Assembly (NCBI GenBank): GCA_013390605.1
Contig: JACAUB010000001.1
Location: 2,626,124-2,690,123 of the forward strand
Source of the DNA: Bacteroidota bacterium
Lineage (GTDB): Bacteria; Bacteroidota; Bacteroidia; Bacteroidales; Cfx3-03
Direction of reading: 5' to 3'
Length of the DNA stretch: 64,000 nucleotides
Shown here: positions 1-9,571 of the stretch, piece after piece
Numbering within the stretch: position 1 is the first letter of the stretch
Layout: every line of letters starts with the position of its first letter
Program-made: the position numbers and the translations under genes
The notes under the pieces: generated by a model
Told to the model about the DNA's origin: nothing
What the model saw: the letters and a program-made list of their open reading frames with translations, nothing else
The model's database searches: none

Positions 1-750
1 AGGCGAATTATATTTATTCTTTAAAACACCGCCCTTGTCGTTTTTCATATAAATCTTATCCTCAGGAAAAGTGCTTTTCACTTTTCGTTCTATCATAAGC
101 AACGTATCCGCCAATAGATGAGTATGCTTTATGATTCGCCATGTCTCCTTTGTCACATCCGGAATATATTTTGCATCTGCGACAAATAAATTATAACTTT
201 TACCAAACTGTTCAGGCAATTGAGATTCCCAGAAAGAGTGTATACCATTTTGATGTGTAAATTGCCCGTCATGATTCAATGAAGTATGTAGGGGCATATG
301 TGCATCACCCAGATAATGTCCTAGGTCAGCTGCAAGAAATAAAATTTCTGATGTTTTCTTCTCTTTAAATGCAATGGTAAGCTTACCCATCATATCCTGA
401 ATATACCATGGAAGGAAACCATTTTTCCGAAGAATACTATCGGGATATTTAGCTGAGGCATCTTTGGAAGACTGAGGCAGACTATCTATTGACACCTGAA
501 ATGCTTCAATATCTATGTAATGACGTGGGCCTTCAGCTCTATCATTGATTGTATATTTTCTGATATCGGGAACAGGAGATTCCTGAGTTACAAAATCTAT
601 ATGATTATAAAAGAATACCCGCATCGATTCAGGTAAGGCAAATACAGCAGATTTATTGATATGCTTATGCCCCCATACTCCCCAGGCAAATGCGAGGCTC
701 GAAAAAACAATAAAAAGAAAAATGATTGCAATCGTCTTAAATATTTTCAT
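1..750 (-). CDS. Secreted zinc-dependent phospholipase C / S1-P1 nuclease family enzyme, 3' end outside window
   Basis: Reading the minus strand from an ATG at 750 gives 250 codons that run off the window edge, so the C-terminus is missing. Residues 1-22 form a signal peptide, and cleavage would leave Trp23 as the mature N-terminus. That matches the family, where the N-terminal Trp and a His five residues later (W-x4-H, here Trp23/His28) bind the zinc cluster. A later segment (LGHYLGDAHMPLHTS) supplies the His/Asp/His set expected of S1/P1 nucleases and bacterial phospholipase C. By family it is an extracytoplasmic tri-zinc phosphodiesterase; whether it cuts lipid or nucleic acid cannot be told. 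It is divergent from no close neighbour and has no evident operon partner here. Confidence 0.85.
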   Translation of the reverse strand, partial: MKIFKTIAIIFLFIVFSSLAFAWGVWGHKHINKSAVFALPESMRVFFYNHIDFVTQESPVPDIRKYTINDRAEGPRHYIDIEAFQVSIDSLPQSSKDASAKYPDSILRKNGFLPWYIQDMMGKLTIAFKEKKTSEILFLAADLGHYLGDAHMPLHTSLNHDGQFTHQNGIHSFWESQLPEQFGKSYNLFVADAKYIPDVTKETWRIIKHTHLLADTLLMIERKVKSTFPEDKIYMKNDKGGVLKNKYNSP

Positions 751-952
751 TTAAGTAAAAGTTATTCGTTAGTGTTAGAAACTTATTGTGGTGGCGAAGA
801 TAATTTAATGAACGAATATATCCAATCATACCGTAAGGAAATTAAACACCTTAACAAAAAAAGACAAATTGTTACATTAAGACATTTAAATAGTAAAGCC
901 GGGAAAATATGAATATAATCCCGGCTTTACTATTCAATAACAATATTATTAC

Positions 953-1999
953 TTATTCAATAATCTTAACCCAACCAAATTTGTCGGCCTCTTCACCATA
1001 TTGAATAGCACGAAGTCTATTGTACAGTTTTGTTGATATAGGACCAACATTACCATCTTTACAATAGTTATATACTTCACCGGTTTCACGATCCTGAATC
1101 AATTTGATGGGCGAAATAACAGCAGCTGTACCGCATGCACCAACCTCATCAAATTCCTTTAGCTCCTCTACCGGGACATGACGCTGCTCAACAACCATCC
1201 CCATATCTTCAGCCAATGTCATTAAACTTTTGTTTGTGATAGAAGGAAGAATAGACGATGACTTCGGTGTAACATATGTGTTACCTTTAATACCAAAAAA
1301 ATTAGCAGGACCACACTCGTCAATGTATTTCTTTTCTCTCGCATCGAGATACATACAAGCGGCATAGCCTTCGTGATGTGCACGCTCGCCTGAACCCAGA
1401 CTAGCAGCATAATTACCACCAACCTTGTATGTTCCGGTACCCAGTGGTGCAGCACGATCAACATCGCGGGCAATCTGGATTGCAACAGGGTTAAATCCCT
1501 CTTTAAAATACGGACCAACAGGACCAACAAAAATCAGAAACATATATTCATCGGCAGGTTTAACACCAACACATGGCCCCGTGCCAATCAATAATGGACG
1601 AATGTAAAGAGATGCACCGGTTCCAAAAGGAGGAATATATTTTTCATTTAATTTAACAACCTTCATTAACATGTCATGGAAAACATCCTTTGTGACAGGA
1701 GCCATTAAAACGCCTTCTGCCGAACGTTCCATACGTTTGAAGTTTTCTTCCCAACGGAAGATACGAATCTTATTATCAACTCCACGAAAAGCCTTAAGCC
1801 CCTCGAAAGCCTCTTGTCCATAATGCAGTGCACTGGCTGCCATATGAATGTTGATGTACTCAGATGATGATACTTCAATTTCGCCCCATTGGCCGTCCCG
1901 GAAGTAACAACGGACGTTGTAATCGGTTTTGAAATAAGCAAATGGAAGCTTACTCCACTCTATATCAATCATATCGCTAAGATTAAAACAATTTGACAT
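953..1999 (-). CDS. ilvE: Branched-chain amino acid aminotransferase
   Basis: A 348-residue class IV PLP aminotransferase that interconverts Leu/Ile/Val with their 2-oxo acids using 2-oxoglutarate/glutamate in the cytoplasm. The PLP lysine is Lys192 in GTGTYKVGGNYAAS, followed by the type II branched-chain signature (ECGPANFFGIK). HYGQEAFEGLKAF near residue 59 is the usual N-terminal substrate-pocket motif. Length is normal for the type II family. It stands alone, divergent from the histidine kinase. A TAACTTCG sequence on the minus strand at 2017-2024 is a plausible -7 box. Confidence 0.95.
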   Translation of the reverse strand: MSNCFNLSDMIDIEWSKLPFAYFKTDYNVRCYFRDGQWGEIEVSSSEYINIHMAASALHYGQEAFEGLKAFRGVDNKIRIFRWEENFKRMERSAEGVLMAPVTKDVFHDMLMKVVKLNEKYIPPFGTGASLYIRPLLIGTGPCVGVKPADEYMFLIFVGPVGPYFKEGFNPVAIQIARDVDRAAPLGTGTYKVGGNYAASLGSGERAHHEGYAACMYLDAREKKYIDECGPANFFGIKGNTYVTPKSSSILPSITNKSLMTLAEDMGMVVEQRHVPVEELKEFDEVGACGTAAVISPIKLIQDRETGEVYNYCKDGNVGPISTKLYNRLRAIQYGEEADKFGWVKIIE

Positions 2000-2342
2000 T
2001 TATTCTAATTGTTATGCGAAGTTAGTAATAATATTTCAGGAACGACTGCATATAAACTACTAAAAATTAAAGAAAAACAATTAAACATTATAAACATCAG
2101 ATTTATGAAAACATGAATTATTAAAACAAAAAAGATAAACCCAAAATACTTATAAAAAAAACACTTTATCTATTTGTTTGTTGGATAATTAGAACCATCA
2201 GAACAAACGAATAACCTCGAATATAATAATACCTTTGTTGATCATATATTAAGCGCAAACCTGTCATAAAAAAACAAACACTTAAGGTTGTTATAAGAGG
2301 AAAATCTAATTAAATTTACTTTTTTTATAAATAACTTCGTAC
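2000..2342. promoter_or_regulatory. Divergent promoter region between ilvE and the histidine kinase gene
   Basis: No gene is visible in this very AT-rich stretch. It holds candidate Bacteroidota -7 boxes: TACCTTTG (2230-2237, plus) about 105 bases before the kinase start, and a second TAACTTCG (2332-2339, plus) only four bases before the GTG. On the minus strand TAACTTCG (2017-2024) faces ilvE. The -33 elements are not convincing. Confidence 0.4.
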
Positions 2343-4847
2343 GTGCAATACTGGAACAAAATAAAATATTATTTTCTAGATGGTTATGAGATATACTCTC
2401 TGGAAATCAAAAAAAAAACAGAATATCTTTTAACATTTAATCTGATTGGATTATGTGGTCTAATCATGTTAACCTCCATTCGGTTTTTCTCTTCTTTTAA
2501 CATGTATCTTCTGTTGGGTGATATTAGTCTTTATACTTTTATCATCTCTTCGTTAGTTTTTATCCGTTTAAGGAACATTCATGCTACATCTCTGACGATT
2601 ATATTTATTCTCTTTGCTGCTTTTTTTTATAATATCATAACTTCACTGGGGGCCAACGAACCATTAGCACCCGAGTCTCTGTTTTCTTCGTTAGCCTATA
2701 TGGAATTTGGAATTCTATATCTTGCAGTTTTTTCTTTTCGACGTTCGTCACTACGTATCTTTATTCTTTTCTCTGCAGCTATACTGGCAGTAAATTACTA
2801 CTTTATCATGAGTAGTGTTGGGGGATTACGCTATTCGGGATCTTTACTAATTAACGTTTTTGGTGCTTTAACCGGACTTCTACTCAGTTATTTCTTAGCT
2901 ATTAAAGTCCAATCATATACTGCCACGGTATCTAAAACTGCCGAAGATGCTCTGATCGAATCCAGACAACAGTACACATCGCTTTTCTCAAATATCGAGG
3001 ATGCTTTTGGCTTTGTAAAGGTATTGACAGATGATTTGGGCCGCCCCTATGACATTTTAGTTCTTGAAGTAAATAAAGCCGGTGAGGCGTTATTAAAACT
3101 TAAAAGAGAACAAATTATCTTTAGAAAGCTCACAGAAATATTGAGGCATGAGTTATTTAATCATGCGAAATGGCTCGAAATTGTATTTAGAGTTGCTCTT
3201 TCCGGAAAAGAATCTCATCATACACTATATAGTGAGCTTTTTAAAAAATGGCTTTATGTTCAGACTTTTTCGCCCGAGCAAGGATATTGCGTCCTTCTTT
3301 TTAGAGATATAACCGAAAAAGTTGAAGCTGATAGTGTTTTAAAGAAAACACAGGAACGGAATAATGCATTAGTAGACGCGATTCCTGATACAATCATTGT
3401 TTGCGATAAAGAAGGAGTTATTACTGATTATAAAAAAGCCCAATCCAATCAAATTGAGAACGATCGCTTATTTAAACTTGGAGACAATATCTCAAATACA
3501 AAACTACCCAACGATGCAAAAAAGAACTTATCAGATGCTATTACACTGGTTATAAAAAACAGAGTGCGTAAAACAATTGTTCTCGAAATACCAACTACCA
3601 CGCGGACTACTTATACTGAAACACGAATTGTGCCGCTTGGAGATGATGAACTATTAATACTTCTGCGCGACATCACGAGTCGTAAACTCTCTGAAAGAGC
3701 ACTTGTTACTGCAAAAGAAAAGGCCGAAGAGTCTGATAAACTAAAGATGGCTTTTCTTTCAAACATGTCACACGAAATCAGAACACCAATGAATGCCATT
3801 ATCGGATTCTCCGAAATGTTGGAATATCCTGATATCACCGATGAAGATAAATCTGATTTTATTTATCAAATCAGGAGCAATGGTAAACTATTACTTAACC
3901 TGATCAATGATATACTCGACCTCTCTAAGATTGAAGCCGGTCAACTTGAAATAACCGCTTCAGAATTTGATCTCAATAAGATACTACACGATATCTATCT
4001 TAATTTCGAGAATGAAAAAACAGTAAAGAATAAAAACGAAATCGCCATCATTTTAGAAAAGCCCACAAATACATCTACGGTCATTATAAATTCTGATGAA
4101 TATCGTTTTAAACAAATACTTTTTAATCTGATGGGAAATGCCCTTAAGTTTACCGAAAAAGGCTCTATCACCTTAGGATATCAGATAAAAAATAAATGTG
4201 TGGAACTTTATGTAAAGGATACCGGAATAGGTATCCCTTCAGATAAGTTGGAGCTTGTTTTTCAGCGTTTCAGACAAGTTGACGATTCAAATACACGAAC
4301 TTTTGGTGGAGCCGGACTGGGTTTAACCATCACAAAAAATCTGGTTGAGGCGATGGGTGGAAAGATTTGGGTAGAATCAAAAGAAAAAACCGGATCCCAA
4401 TTTTACTTTACGATTCCATTAGCAAATTCAGAATCAAATATTGATAATCAGCTAACAACAGATCCTTGTAATCCAATTTATGATTGGAGTAATCGGTCTA
4501 TTTTAATCATTGAAGGCGAAACTTCAGACTACGTTGTCTTACAACATATTCTCTCTAAAACTAAAATTAAAATTGAATGGGGAGCCAATGCAGCTTCAGC
4601 TTTAAAAGTTTGTGAAAAACGCCTCCCTGATTTGGTGATTATCGATCTGGACATCTCATTAAGCCTATCCGAAAAAATTGAAAGTCAGCTGAAGGCCAAA
4701 TATCCTAACATACTTATTGTTGCTTTAAAACCAAGCAGTTTAGACGAAAGCGCCATAAAAGACTTAGATTATTACAACCTGATTATTGAAAAGCCACTTA
4801 AAGCCAGAACCTTATTAAAAGAAATCAATAAGGTTCTGGTTTATTAA
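2343..4847 (+). CDS. Membrane-bound multi-PAS hybrid histidine kinase with degenerate receiver
   Basis: An 834-residue sensor kinase. Residues about 30-190 contain five or six hydrophobic segments. Two PAS-like regions follow (about 208-330 and 335-450), then a HisKA domain with phosphoacceptor His477 (SNMSHEIRTP). The HATPase domain has N-box NALKF near 598, DTGIGIP and GGAGLGL. A receiver-like domain fills 718-834. It keeps the phosphorylatable Asp (VIIDLD) and the late Lys (IEKP), but the usual N-terminal acidic pair is Glu-Gly. GTG at 2343 is the only usable early start, because an in-frame stop lies at 2328 and the next Met is residue 41. No response regulator gene is adjacent, so the signal and target are unknown. 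Confidence 0.85.
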   Translation: MQYWNKIKYYFLDGYEIYSLEIKKKTEYLLTFNLIGLCGLIMLTSIRFFSSFNMYLLLGDISLYTFIISSLVFIRLRNIHATSLTIIFILFAAFFYNIITSLGANEPLAPESLFSSLAYMEFGILYLAVFSFRRSSLRIFILFSAAILAVNYYFIMSSVGGLRYSGSLLINVFGALTGLLLSYFLAIKVQSYTATVSKTAEDALIESRQQYTSLFSNIEDAFGFVKVLTDDLGRPYDILVLEVNKAGEALLKLKREQIIFRKLTEILRHELFNHAKWLEIVFRVALSGKESHHTLYSELFKKWLYVQTFSPEQGYCVLLFRDITEKVEADSVLKKTQERNNALVDAIPDTIIVCDKEGVITDYKKAQSNQIENDRLFKLGDNISNTKLPNDAKKNLSDAITLVIKNRVRKTIVLEIPTTTRTTYTETRIVPLGDDELLILLRDITSRKLSERALVTAKEKAEESDKLKMAFLSNMSHEIRTPMNAIIGFSEMLEYPDITDEDKSDFIYQIRSNGKLLLNLINDILDLSKIEAGQLEITASEFDLNKILHDIYLNFENEKTVKNKNEIAIILEKPTNTSTVIINSDEYRFKQILFNLMGNALKFTEKGSITLGYQIKNKCVELYVKDTGIGIPSDKLELVFQRFRQVDDSNTRTFGGAGLGLTITKNLVEAMGGKIWVESKEKTGSQFYFTIPLANSESNIDNQLTTDPCNPIYDWSNRSILIIEGETSDYVVLQHILSKTKIKIEWGANAASALKVCEKRLPDLVIIDLDISLSLSEKIESQLKAKYPNILIVALKPSSLDESAIKDLDYYNLIIEKPLKARTLLKEINKVLVY

Positions 4848-4852
4848 TCCAG

Positions 4853-4888
4853 TTTTTCCACCTCGTTCTTTAGGAAGAGGTGAAAAAA
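4853..4888. terminator. Bidirectional terminator between convergent genes
   Basis: Arms TTTTTCCACCTC (4853-4864) and GAGGTGAAAAAA (4877-4888) form a stem with flanking T and A runs. It lies just after the kinase stop and just beyond the 3' end of the minus-strand arsenic operon, so it can serve both. Confidence 0.8.
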
Positions 4889-4915
4889 CTTCATCATATT
4901 CTTCTACATCATTAC

Positions 4916-5203
4916 TTAGCTACAACAACCTCCTGACTTCTTCAAACCATCAAGTTTGAAACTGTTTTCCCTAAAGTCAATAGTGACCTCAGAAAGCATT
5001 TCGTCAGCCTGTGGTTCCACAAAAAAATCAACTTCATTAATACTCAAAATTTTGTCGCCAACCGAAACTTGATTGACGATATCCATTTGTAAAGCCGGAC
5101 TACAACAACCACTTGAAGTGAATAATCTGACCCCACATCCGAGTGTATTATATTGCTCAATGGCATTTTTAAACTGTGCTATTGCATTTTCTGTTACTTT
5201 CAT
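4916..5203 (-). CDS. IscA/HesB-like small protein, last gene of ars operon
   Basis: A 95-residue protein of the A-type Fe-S carrier (HesB/IscA) fold, judged from length and pattern. Cys23 and Cys33-Cys34 come early, and the C-terminus ends GGCCS where IscA has CGCG. It is the last gene of the minus-strand arsenic operon, 65 bases after arsA. True A-type carriers bring Fe-S clusters to apoproteins. With altered Cys spacing and this neighbourhood, a thiol or metalloid-binding role is equally possible. That is inference; the fold assignment is moderately sure. Confidence 0.6.
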   Translation of the reverse strand: MKVTENAIAQFKNAIEQYNTLGCGVRLFTSSGCCSPALQMDIVNQVSVGDKILSINEVDFFVEPQADEMLSEVTIDFRENSFKLDGLKKSGGCCS

Positions 5204-5268
5204 TATTCGATTTATTTTATTAAAAAAAATTTGATTTATAAGAATATTGACCTAAAATAAGCTGTCAG

Positions 5269-7083
5269 TTATTTTAGCGTTAATGTTTTAAAAATATCAT
5301 GTTGAAGATGATCAACAGCATCCAAACCAATAATTTCGCTCGATTGCAAAGGGACCCTGAAAAGAGATTTATGATACAACCCTGCGGCTATTGAAAGATA
5401 ATGTTGTTGCATTTTCCAACGTTCTAAAGCAAAACATTCTAAACAGTCACTTTGTTTTAACACCTGATTTAGTAATATTCCTTGAATATGAATACCAACA
5501 CGTTCAAGATCGAGCAAAGCCCGATAACTTTCATGAATAGGTGTAAATTCGGGATAAGAAACCAGTAGGAATGAAGTATCATCCGGGTTTTGAAGTTTTC
5601 TAATCACTTCTTGTATTTTAGAATTTTTGTTTTCTGAATGAGCTTCCTTGGTTTGACCTTTCAGCTTCATGTCGATTTGCTTCTGATATTCAAAAGGAAG
5701 TTCAAGTAGTCTCAGCGTGTGACCAGTAGGGGCTGTATCAAGTACAATATAGTCCCATTTCCCTGTTGTAAGTAGGGCTGCAAATTTTTCGAAGATGGCT
5801 ATTTCTTCTGTACAGGGCGATTCAAGTTCTTCTTCAAATGAAGCAAGGAGTTCATCAGAATATCCATTAGCCCTTGCATCGTCTAATATTGTTTTTTTAT
5901 ACTCGATTACGGCCTCTTTCTGGTCGATATTTACAGCAAACAATCCTTCTTTTATCTGTGTGATATCATAAGAAACATTCTTTTCGAGTACCTGTCCGAT
6001 ATGAGCAGCAGGATCAGTAGTTACCAGCAGGACATCTCCCTTTTCAGCTAAGTATGAAGCCAGGGCACACGAAATTACAGTTTTTCCAACACCACCTTTT
6101 CCGGTAAGAACCACAATCCGTTCATCAGATTTCTTCTCTATAATTTTTAAAAGGTCGATGGGATTAGAGAAACCAACAAAAGGGCTTGATTCTTTAAAGG
6201 GTTGATGGATTGCCTTCTGCGCATTTTCATAAATGATTTCTCCAAATGTAATAATATTGTCAAGTCCCATTATTTCACCAGCTTGCAAAGGAACGAGGTG
6301 ATAATTATCTGGAAATTCTTTTGAAAGCTTTTCAATATACATCTGCTGTATACCGGTTAGTTTAGAAAAGATGTCGCTCTCATTTGAATCCTGAACAGGA
6401 TAAACACCATTTATGATTAGTTTAAAATGATGGATCCCTGCTTTTTCTAAATCGCTTTTTGCCCTGAGGGTTTCATAAACCGACGTTTTTTCGGGACGAC
6501 TTACGAGATAAACTACAGATCTTTTGACATCCTGCATCATTTCAACAGCATGCATATATTTCTGTCGTGCTCCTTCAATCTGAGAAACCGGACCAATACA
6601 AGTTTGTCCACTGCCTTCCGAACTTTTTTTAATATATCCCGACCATTCCTGTGGAAGTGTCATTAATCGCAACGTATGCCCGGTTGGTGCAGTATCAAAT
6701 ACAACCAGGTCGTACGTTTCATCATCCAAAAAATCTGTAAATCGATCAAACGTTGCTATTTCAACAGTGCATCCACCATTAAATTGTTCTTTAACAGTTT
6801 TAAACATTGTAGCGTCAAGTATTGCAGCAAGTGGTTCAAGCATCCTTTGTTTGTAGGCATCGGTAACAGCCTGTGCATCCATTTGAACGACATCCAGATT
6901 ATTTAAAATCCGGGTTGGTTCAATACCAACATTACATTCGAATACATCCCCCAGATTTCCTGCAGGATCAGTAGATACTAAGAGTGTCCGTTTTCCTTTA
7001 CCGGCATTATAAACGGCAGTAACAGCAGCCATCGTAGTTTTACCCACGCCACCTTTACCTGAAAAGAATAAATAATTTGTCAT
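5269..7083 (-). CDS. arsA: Arsenical pump-driving ATPase ArsA (two-domain)
   Basis: A 604-residue tandem ATPase of the ArsA/GET3 family that energises arsenite extrusion at the cytoplasmic face. Two deviant P-loops (GKGGVGKT) lie at 9-16 and 328-335. Two copies of DTAPTGHTLRL lie at 130-140 and 449-459. Cys105, Cys162 and Cys424 sit in contexts matching the three As(III)-binding cysteines of enteric ArsA (Cys113, Cys172, Cys422). Here it accompanies an ACR3 permease, not ArsB. ArsD upstream is the matching metallochaperone. It is 17 bases downstream of the thioredoxin-like gene and clearly in the same operon. Confidence 0.95.
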   Translation of the reverse strand: MTNYLFFSGKGGVGKTTMAAVTAVYNAGKGKRTLLVSTDPAGNLGDVFECNVGIEPTRILNNLDVVQMDAQAVTDAYKQRMLEPLAAILDATMFKTVKEQFNGGCTVEIATFDRFTDFLDDETYDLVVFDTAPTGHTLRLMTLPQEWSGYIKKSSEGSGQTCIGPVSQIEGARQKYMHAVEMMQDVKRSVVYLVSRPEKTSVYETLRAKSDLEKAGIHHFKLIINGVYPVQDSNESDIFSKLTGIQQMYIEKLSKEFPDNYHLVPLQAGEIMGLDNIITFGEIIYENAQKAIHQPFKESSPFVGFSNPIDLLKIIEKKSDERIVVLTGKGGVGKTVISCALASYLAEKGDVLLVTTDPAAHIGQVLEKNVSYDITQIKEGLFAVNIDQKEAVIEYKKTILDDARANGYSDELLASFEEELESPCTEEIAIFEKFAALLTTGKWDYIVLDTAPTGHTLRLLELPFEYQKQIDMKLKGQTKEAHSENKNSKIQEVIRKLQNPDDTSFLLVSYPEFTPIHESYRALLDLERVGIHIQGILLNQVLKQSDCLECFALERWKMQQHYLSIAAGLYHKSLFRVPLQSSEIIGLDAVDHLQHDIFKTLTLK

Positions 7084-7100
7084 TTTCGTTTTTAATAAAA

Positions 7101-7409
7101 CTAGTTATCAAGCATACTTGAAATATATTTTTTGACTTTAGAGATGTTTACCTTTGCTTCTGCACATGCTATTTTATCATTAACAAGCACAGAAGGGAAA
7201 TTAACAATTTGCAACTCAAGCAAATTCTGAGCCTGTGGATCGTCAAACCATTCCGGTGACATAAATTCTATATGCCGAAATTCAATTCGGTCCGGGAAAG
7301 AGCGCTCCAGATTGTCACGTAGCATCTTCGCCACATCGTCCCAACTCACTTTATTAGAGCCGCAAGCAGCCTGGGGTAAGGTAAATAATATCACACGTAT
7401 TTTATCCAT
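7101..7409 (-). CDS. Thioredoxin-like small protein in ars operon
   Basis: A 102-residue protein of unknown function. Cys16 (QAACGSN) lies after the first beta strand, where thioredoxins carry their active site, but only one Cys is present there. NFPSVLVND looks like the cis-Pro strand of a thioredoxin fold. Another Cys lies near residue 84. It starts 2 bases after arsD and is followed by arsA, so it is co-transcribed. A role as a thiol or metalloid relay between ArsD and ArsA is a guess from position. Confidence 0.6.
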   Translation of the reverse strand: MDKIRVILFTLPQAACGSNKVSWDDVAKMLRDNLERSFPDRIEFRHIEFMSPEWFDDPQAQNLLELQIVNFPSVLVNDKIACAEAKVNISKVKKYISSMLDN

Positions 7410-7411
7410 CG

Positions 7412-7789
7412 CTATCCAAATATACCCAGTATCATATTATCCGGTCTAATGTTAGCTAGTTCAGGAAGATATTCTTGCAATTCCGGCAAAGTCGGATATC
7501 CCTGCTTCTTAATAATCTCACCATTGAAAAGCGTCAAAGGCAATTTGGCAGGTCCTTCAGTCATTATAAAATGTTTTACCACCGGATTAGATGTAAAGGC
7601 TAACGGAACCTGATTAATAGCAAACCGTTTCACTTCGAAACCTGCCTTTTTTAATAAATTGATGGTGTTCTGCAAATCAATTAATTCTTTGTCAGGCTCA
7701 GGGCCACAAACGCCGGTGGAACAACATAAAGCACTTTCGTAAATTTCAATAATTTTCACCTCTTGATGATCTTTTGATTCGGTTCCCAT
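7412..7789 (-). CDS. arsD: Arsenite metallochaperone ArsD
   Basis: A 125-residue ArsD. The chaperone binds cytosolic As(III) and hands it to ArsA, raising the pump's affinity. The CCSTGVC motif gives Cys22, Cys23 and Cys28, with the same spacing as the essential Cys12/Cys13/Cys18 of the plasmid-borne family member. The rest (thioredoxin-like core, LPLTLFNGEI, then GYP) matches the family. It lies between acr3 (24 bases) and the thioredoxin-like gene (2 bases), consistent with an ACR3-ArsD-ArsA efflux set. Confidence 0.93.
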   Translation of the reverse strand: MGTESKDHQEVKIIEIYESALCCSTGVCGPEPDKELIDLQNTINLLKKAGFEVKRFAINQVPLAFTSNPVVKHFIMTEGPAKLPLTLFNGEIIKKQGYPTLPELQEYLPELANIRPDNMILGIFG

Positions 7790-7813
7790 TATTTTATTCT
7801 TTTAATGATCAAA

Positions 7814-8857
7814 TTAATTCTTTAAAAAGAATTTTCGTTTAAAATAGAGAGCCACGTTTACTAATAGAATCAGCACCGGCACCTCCACTAAAGGTCCGAT
7901 TACTGTGGCAAAAGCAGCCTGCGAGTTGATACCAAACACCGAAATGGCAACAGCAATAGCCAATTCAAAATCATTGCTGCCAGCAGTAAATGCCATTGTA
8001 GCTGATTTTTCGTACCCCTCACCTATCCATTTTGCAATAAAAAAAGTAGCAAAAAACATTATCGCGAAGTAGATGGTATAAGGTATTGCCACCCTGACCA
8101 CATCTATTGGCAATTGAATGATCTTTTCACCTTTAAGCGAAAACATTACAAATATGGTAAATAGTAATGCGATGGGTGTTAACCATGATATCTTAGAAAT
8201 ATAATGGGTAAAATACCAATCGCTGCCTTTCCATTTGCGCAATAAGACATTAGATATCAATCCTAAAGCGAAAGGAATTCCCAGATATATCAAAACGGTA
8301 ACCGCTATCTCGGAGATAGATACATCTACCGCTACACCCTTAAAACCAAAAAGTGGTGGTAAAAATGTAATAAATATGTAAGCATAAACCGAATACAGAA
8401 ACACCTGGAAAATAGCATTAAAAGCAACCAATCCAGCAGCCAGTTCAGTATCACCTTTGGCCAGGTCGTTCCAAACAAGTACCATTGCAATACAGCGCGC
8501 CAGGCCAACCAAAATAACCCCAACCATTAAGCCTGGATAGTTATGCAGAAAGATAATAGCCAGAAAGAACATCACCAATGGACCGACAATCCAGTTTTGG
8601 GTAAGTGATAGCGTAAGCAGCTTTAGATTCTTAAAAACCAAAGGAAGTTTTTCATATTTCACCTTTGCCAATGGTGGATACATCATCAGCACCAGTCCAA
8701 TAGCAATAGGAATATTGGTTGTTCCAGAACTTAATGAATTCCAGAATCCGGAAATACCAGGCACAAAATAACCTATTATTACCCCCGAAAACATTACCAG
8801 AAAAATCCATAACGTAAGATAGCGGTCGAAAAATGAAAGTTGTTTAGCTGTTCCCAT
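7814..8857 (-). CDS. acr3: ACR3-family arsenite efflux permease
   Basis: A 347-residue inner-membrane carrier with about ten hydrophobic segments that exports arsenite. The two residues known to be essential in ACR3 proteins are present: Cys122 in [12 protein letters not shown] and Glu298 in [10 protein letters not shown]. Their separation of 176 residues equals that reported for the clostridial member (Cys129/Glu305). In this operon it is paired with the ArsA ATPase and ArsD. It follows arsC by 85 bases. Confidence 0.95.
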   Translation of the reverse strand: MGTAKQLSFFDRYLTLWIFLVMFSGVIIGYFVPGISGFWNSLSSGTTNIPIAIGLVLMMYPPLAKVKYEKLPLVFKNLKLLTLSLTQNWIVGPLVMFFLAIIFLHNYPGLMVGVILVGLARCIAMVLVWNDLAKGDTELAAGLVAFNAIFQVFLYSVYAYIFITFLPPLFGFKGVAVDVSISEIAVTVLIYLGIPFALGLISNVLLRKWKGSDWYFTHYISKISWLTPIALLFTIFVMFSLKGEKIIQLPIDVVRVAIPYTIYFAIMFFATFFIAKWIGEGYEKSATMAFTAGSNDFELAIAVAISVFGINSQAAFATVIGPLVEVPVLILLVNVALYFKRKFFLKN

Positions 8858-8942
8858 AATAATATTGTTGAAATGATAGAATCTAAAAAGATTGAATTTG
8901 AATTGATAATAAAAATGGATTGAGTTAAATTTTGAAACCAGC

Positions 8943-9368
8943 TTATGCCTGTATTTTCAAATTCTCTTCATAAAATTTGTAAAACCCATCTCTAATCTCA
9001 TCGCGAACCCTACGAAATTCGCTCCAGATATATTCATCAGTTCCTGTAACGTGTGACGGATCATCAAAACCGATATGTAATCTATGTTTCACTTTTCCAA
9101 AGAAGGCCGGACAAGCTTCATTTGCACCTCCACAAACGGTTATTACATAGTCCCATTCTTCTCCCAGATACAGATCCACAGAATCCGACGTGTGATGGCT
9201 GATATCAATACCCACCTCTTTCATTACAGCTACTGCTTTTTCGTTCAGCTTGCCCGAAGCCTCTGTTCCTGCGGAACGAACGGTAAGACTTTTATCAAAC
9301 GATTGTAAGAAACCGTGTGCCATCTGACTGCGACAGCTATTACCAGTACATAAGATTAATACTTTCAT
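8943..9368 (-). CDS. arsC: Thioredoxin-coupled arsenate reductase (LMW-PTP fold)
   Basis: A 141-residue cytoplasmic arsenate reductase that converts As(V) to As(III), feeding ACR3. The phosphatase-like P-loop CTGNSCRS starts at Cys7, the nucleophile, with Arg13. The redox pair is Cys79 and Cys86 ([10 protein letters not shown]), the same spacing as Cys82/Cys89 of the staphylococcal enzyme. The catalytic Asp is in FDDPS. All catalytic residues are present, unlike in the second homologue at 14090-14530. It is separated from arsR by a repeat-bearing gap of about 200 bases. Confidence 0.95.
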   Translation of the reverse strand: MKVLILCTGNSCRSQMAHGFLQSFDKSLTVRSAGTEASGKLNEKAVAVMKEVGIDISHHTSDSVDLYLGEEWDYVITVCGGANEACPAFFGKVKHRLHIGFDDPSHVTGTDEYIWSEFRRVRDEIRDGFYKFYEENLKIQA

Positions 9369-9390
9369 CCGTAAATATTTTTTAGGTTAA

Positions 9391-9456
9391 GGTCTGATGG
9401 AACTCGCATAATAGATTTACTACAGTGTTTATGTTTGTAAAACATGCTCATTTCAT
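9391..9456 (+). repeat. 66-bp dispersed repeat, copy A
   Basis: It aligns without gaps to 59781-59846 at 55 of 66 positions by my count, and to the adjacent copy B at about 49 of 66. Shared blocks include AACTCGCATA, TACAGTGTTT and TGTTTGTAAAACA. It lies in the arsR-arsC gap, downstream of arsR. Confidence 0.75.
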
Positions 9457-9478
9457 CCATAAATAATTTTTAAATTAA

Positions 9479-9544
9479 GATCTTGTGGAACCAGCATGAT
9501 AAATCTACATCCATGTTTGAAGTTGTAAAACATGCTCGTTTCAT
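9479..9544 (+). repeat. 66-bp dispersed repeat, copy B (tandem with A)
   Basis: This diverged second copy begins 88 bases after copy A. It aligns gap-free and keeps TTGTAAAACATGCTC and TTTCAT, which suggests an old tandem duplication of about 88 bp in the arsR-arsC spacer. Confidence 0.65.
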
Positions 9545-9571
9545 AAACGAAATAGTATAAAATGGTTATAA

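Noticed and set aside
661..912. Plus-strand ORF of 83 codons
   Set aside because: It overlaps the signal-peptide end of the minus-strand secreted enzyme gene and has no family resemblance.
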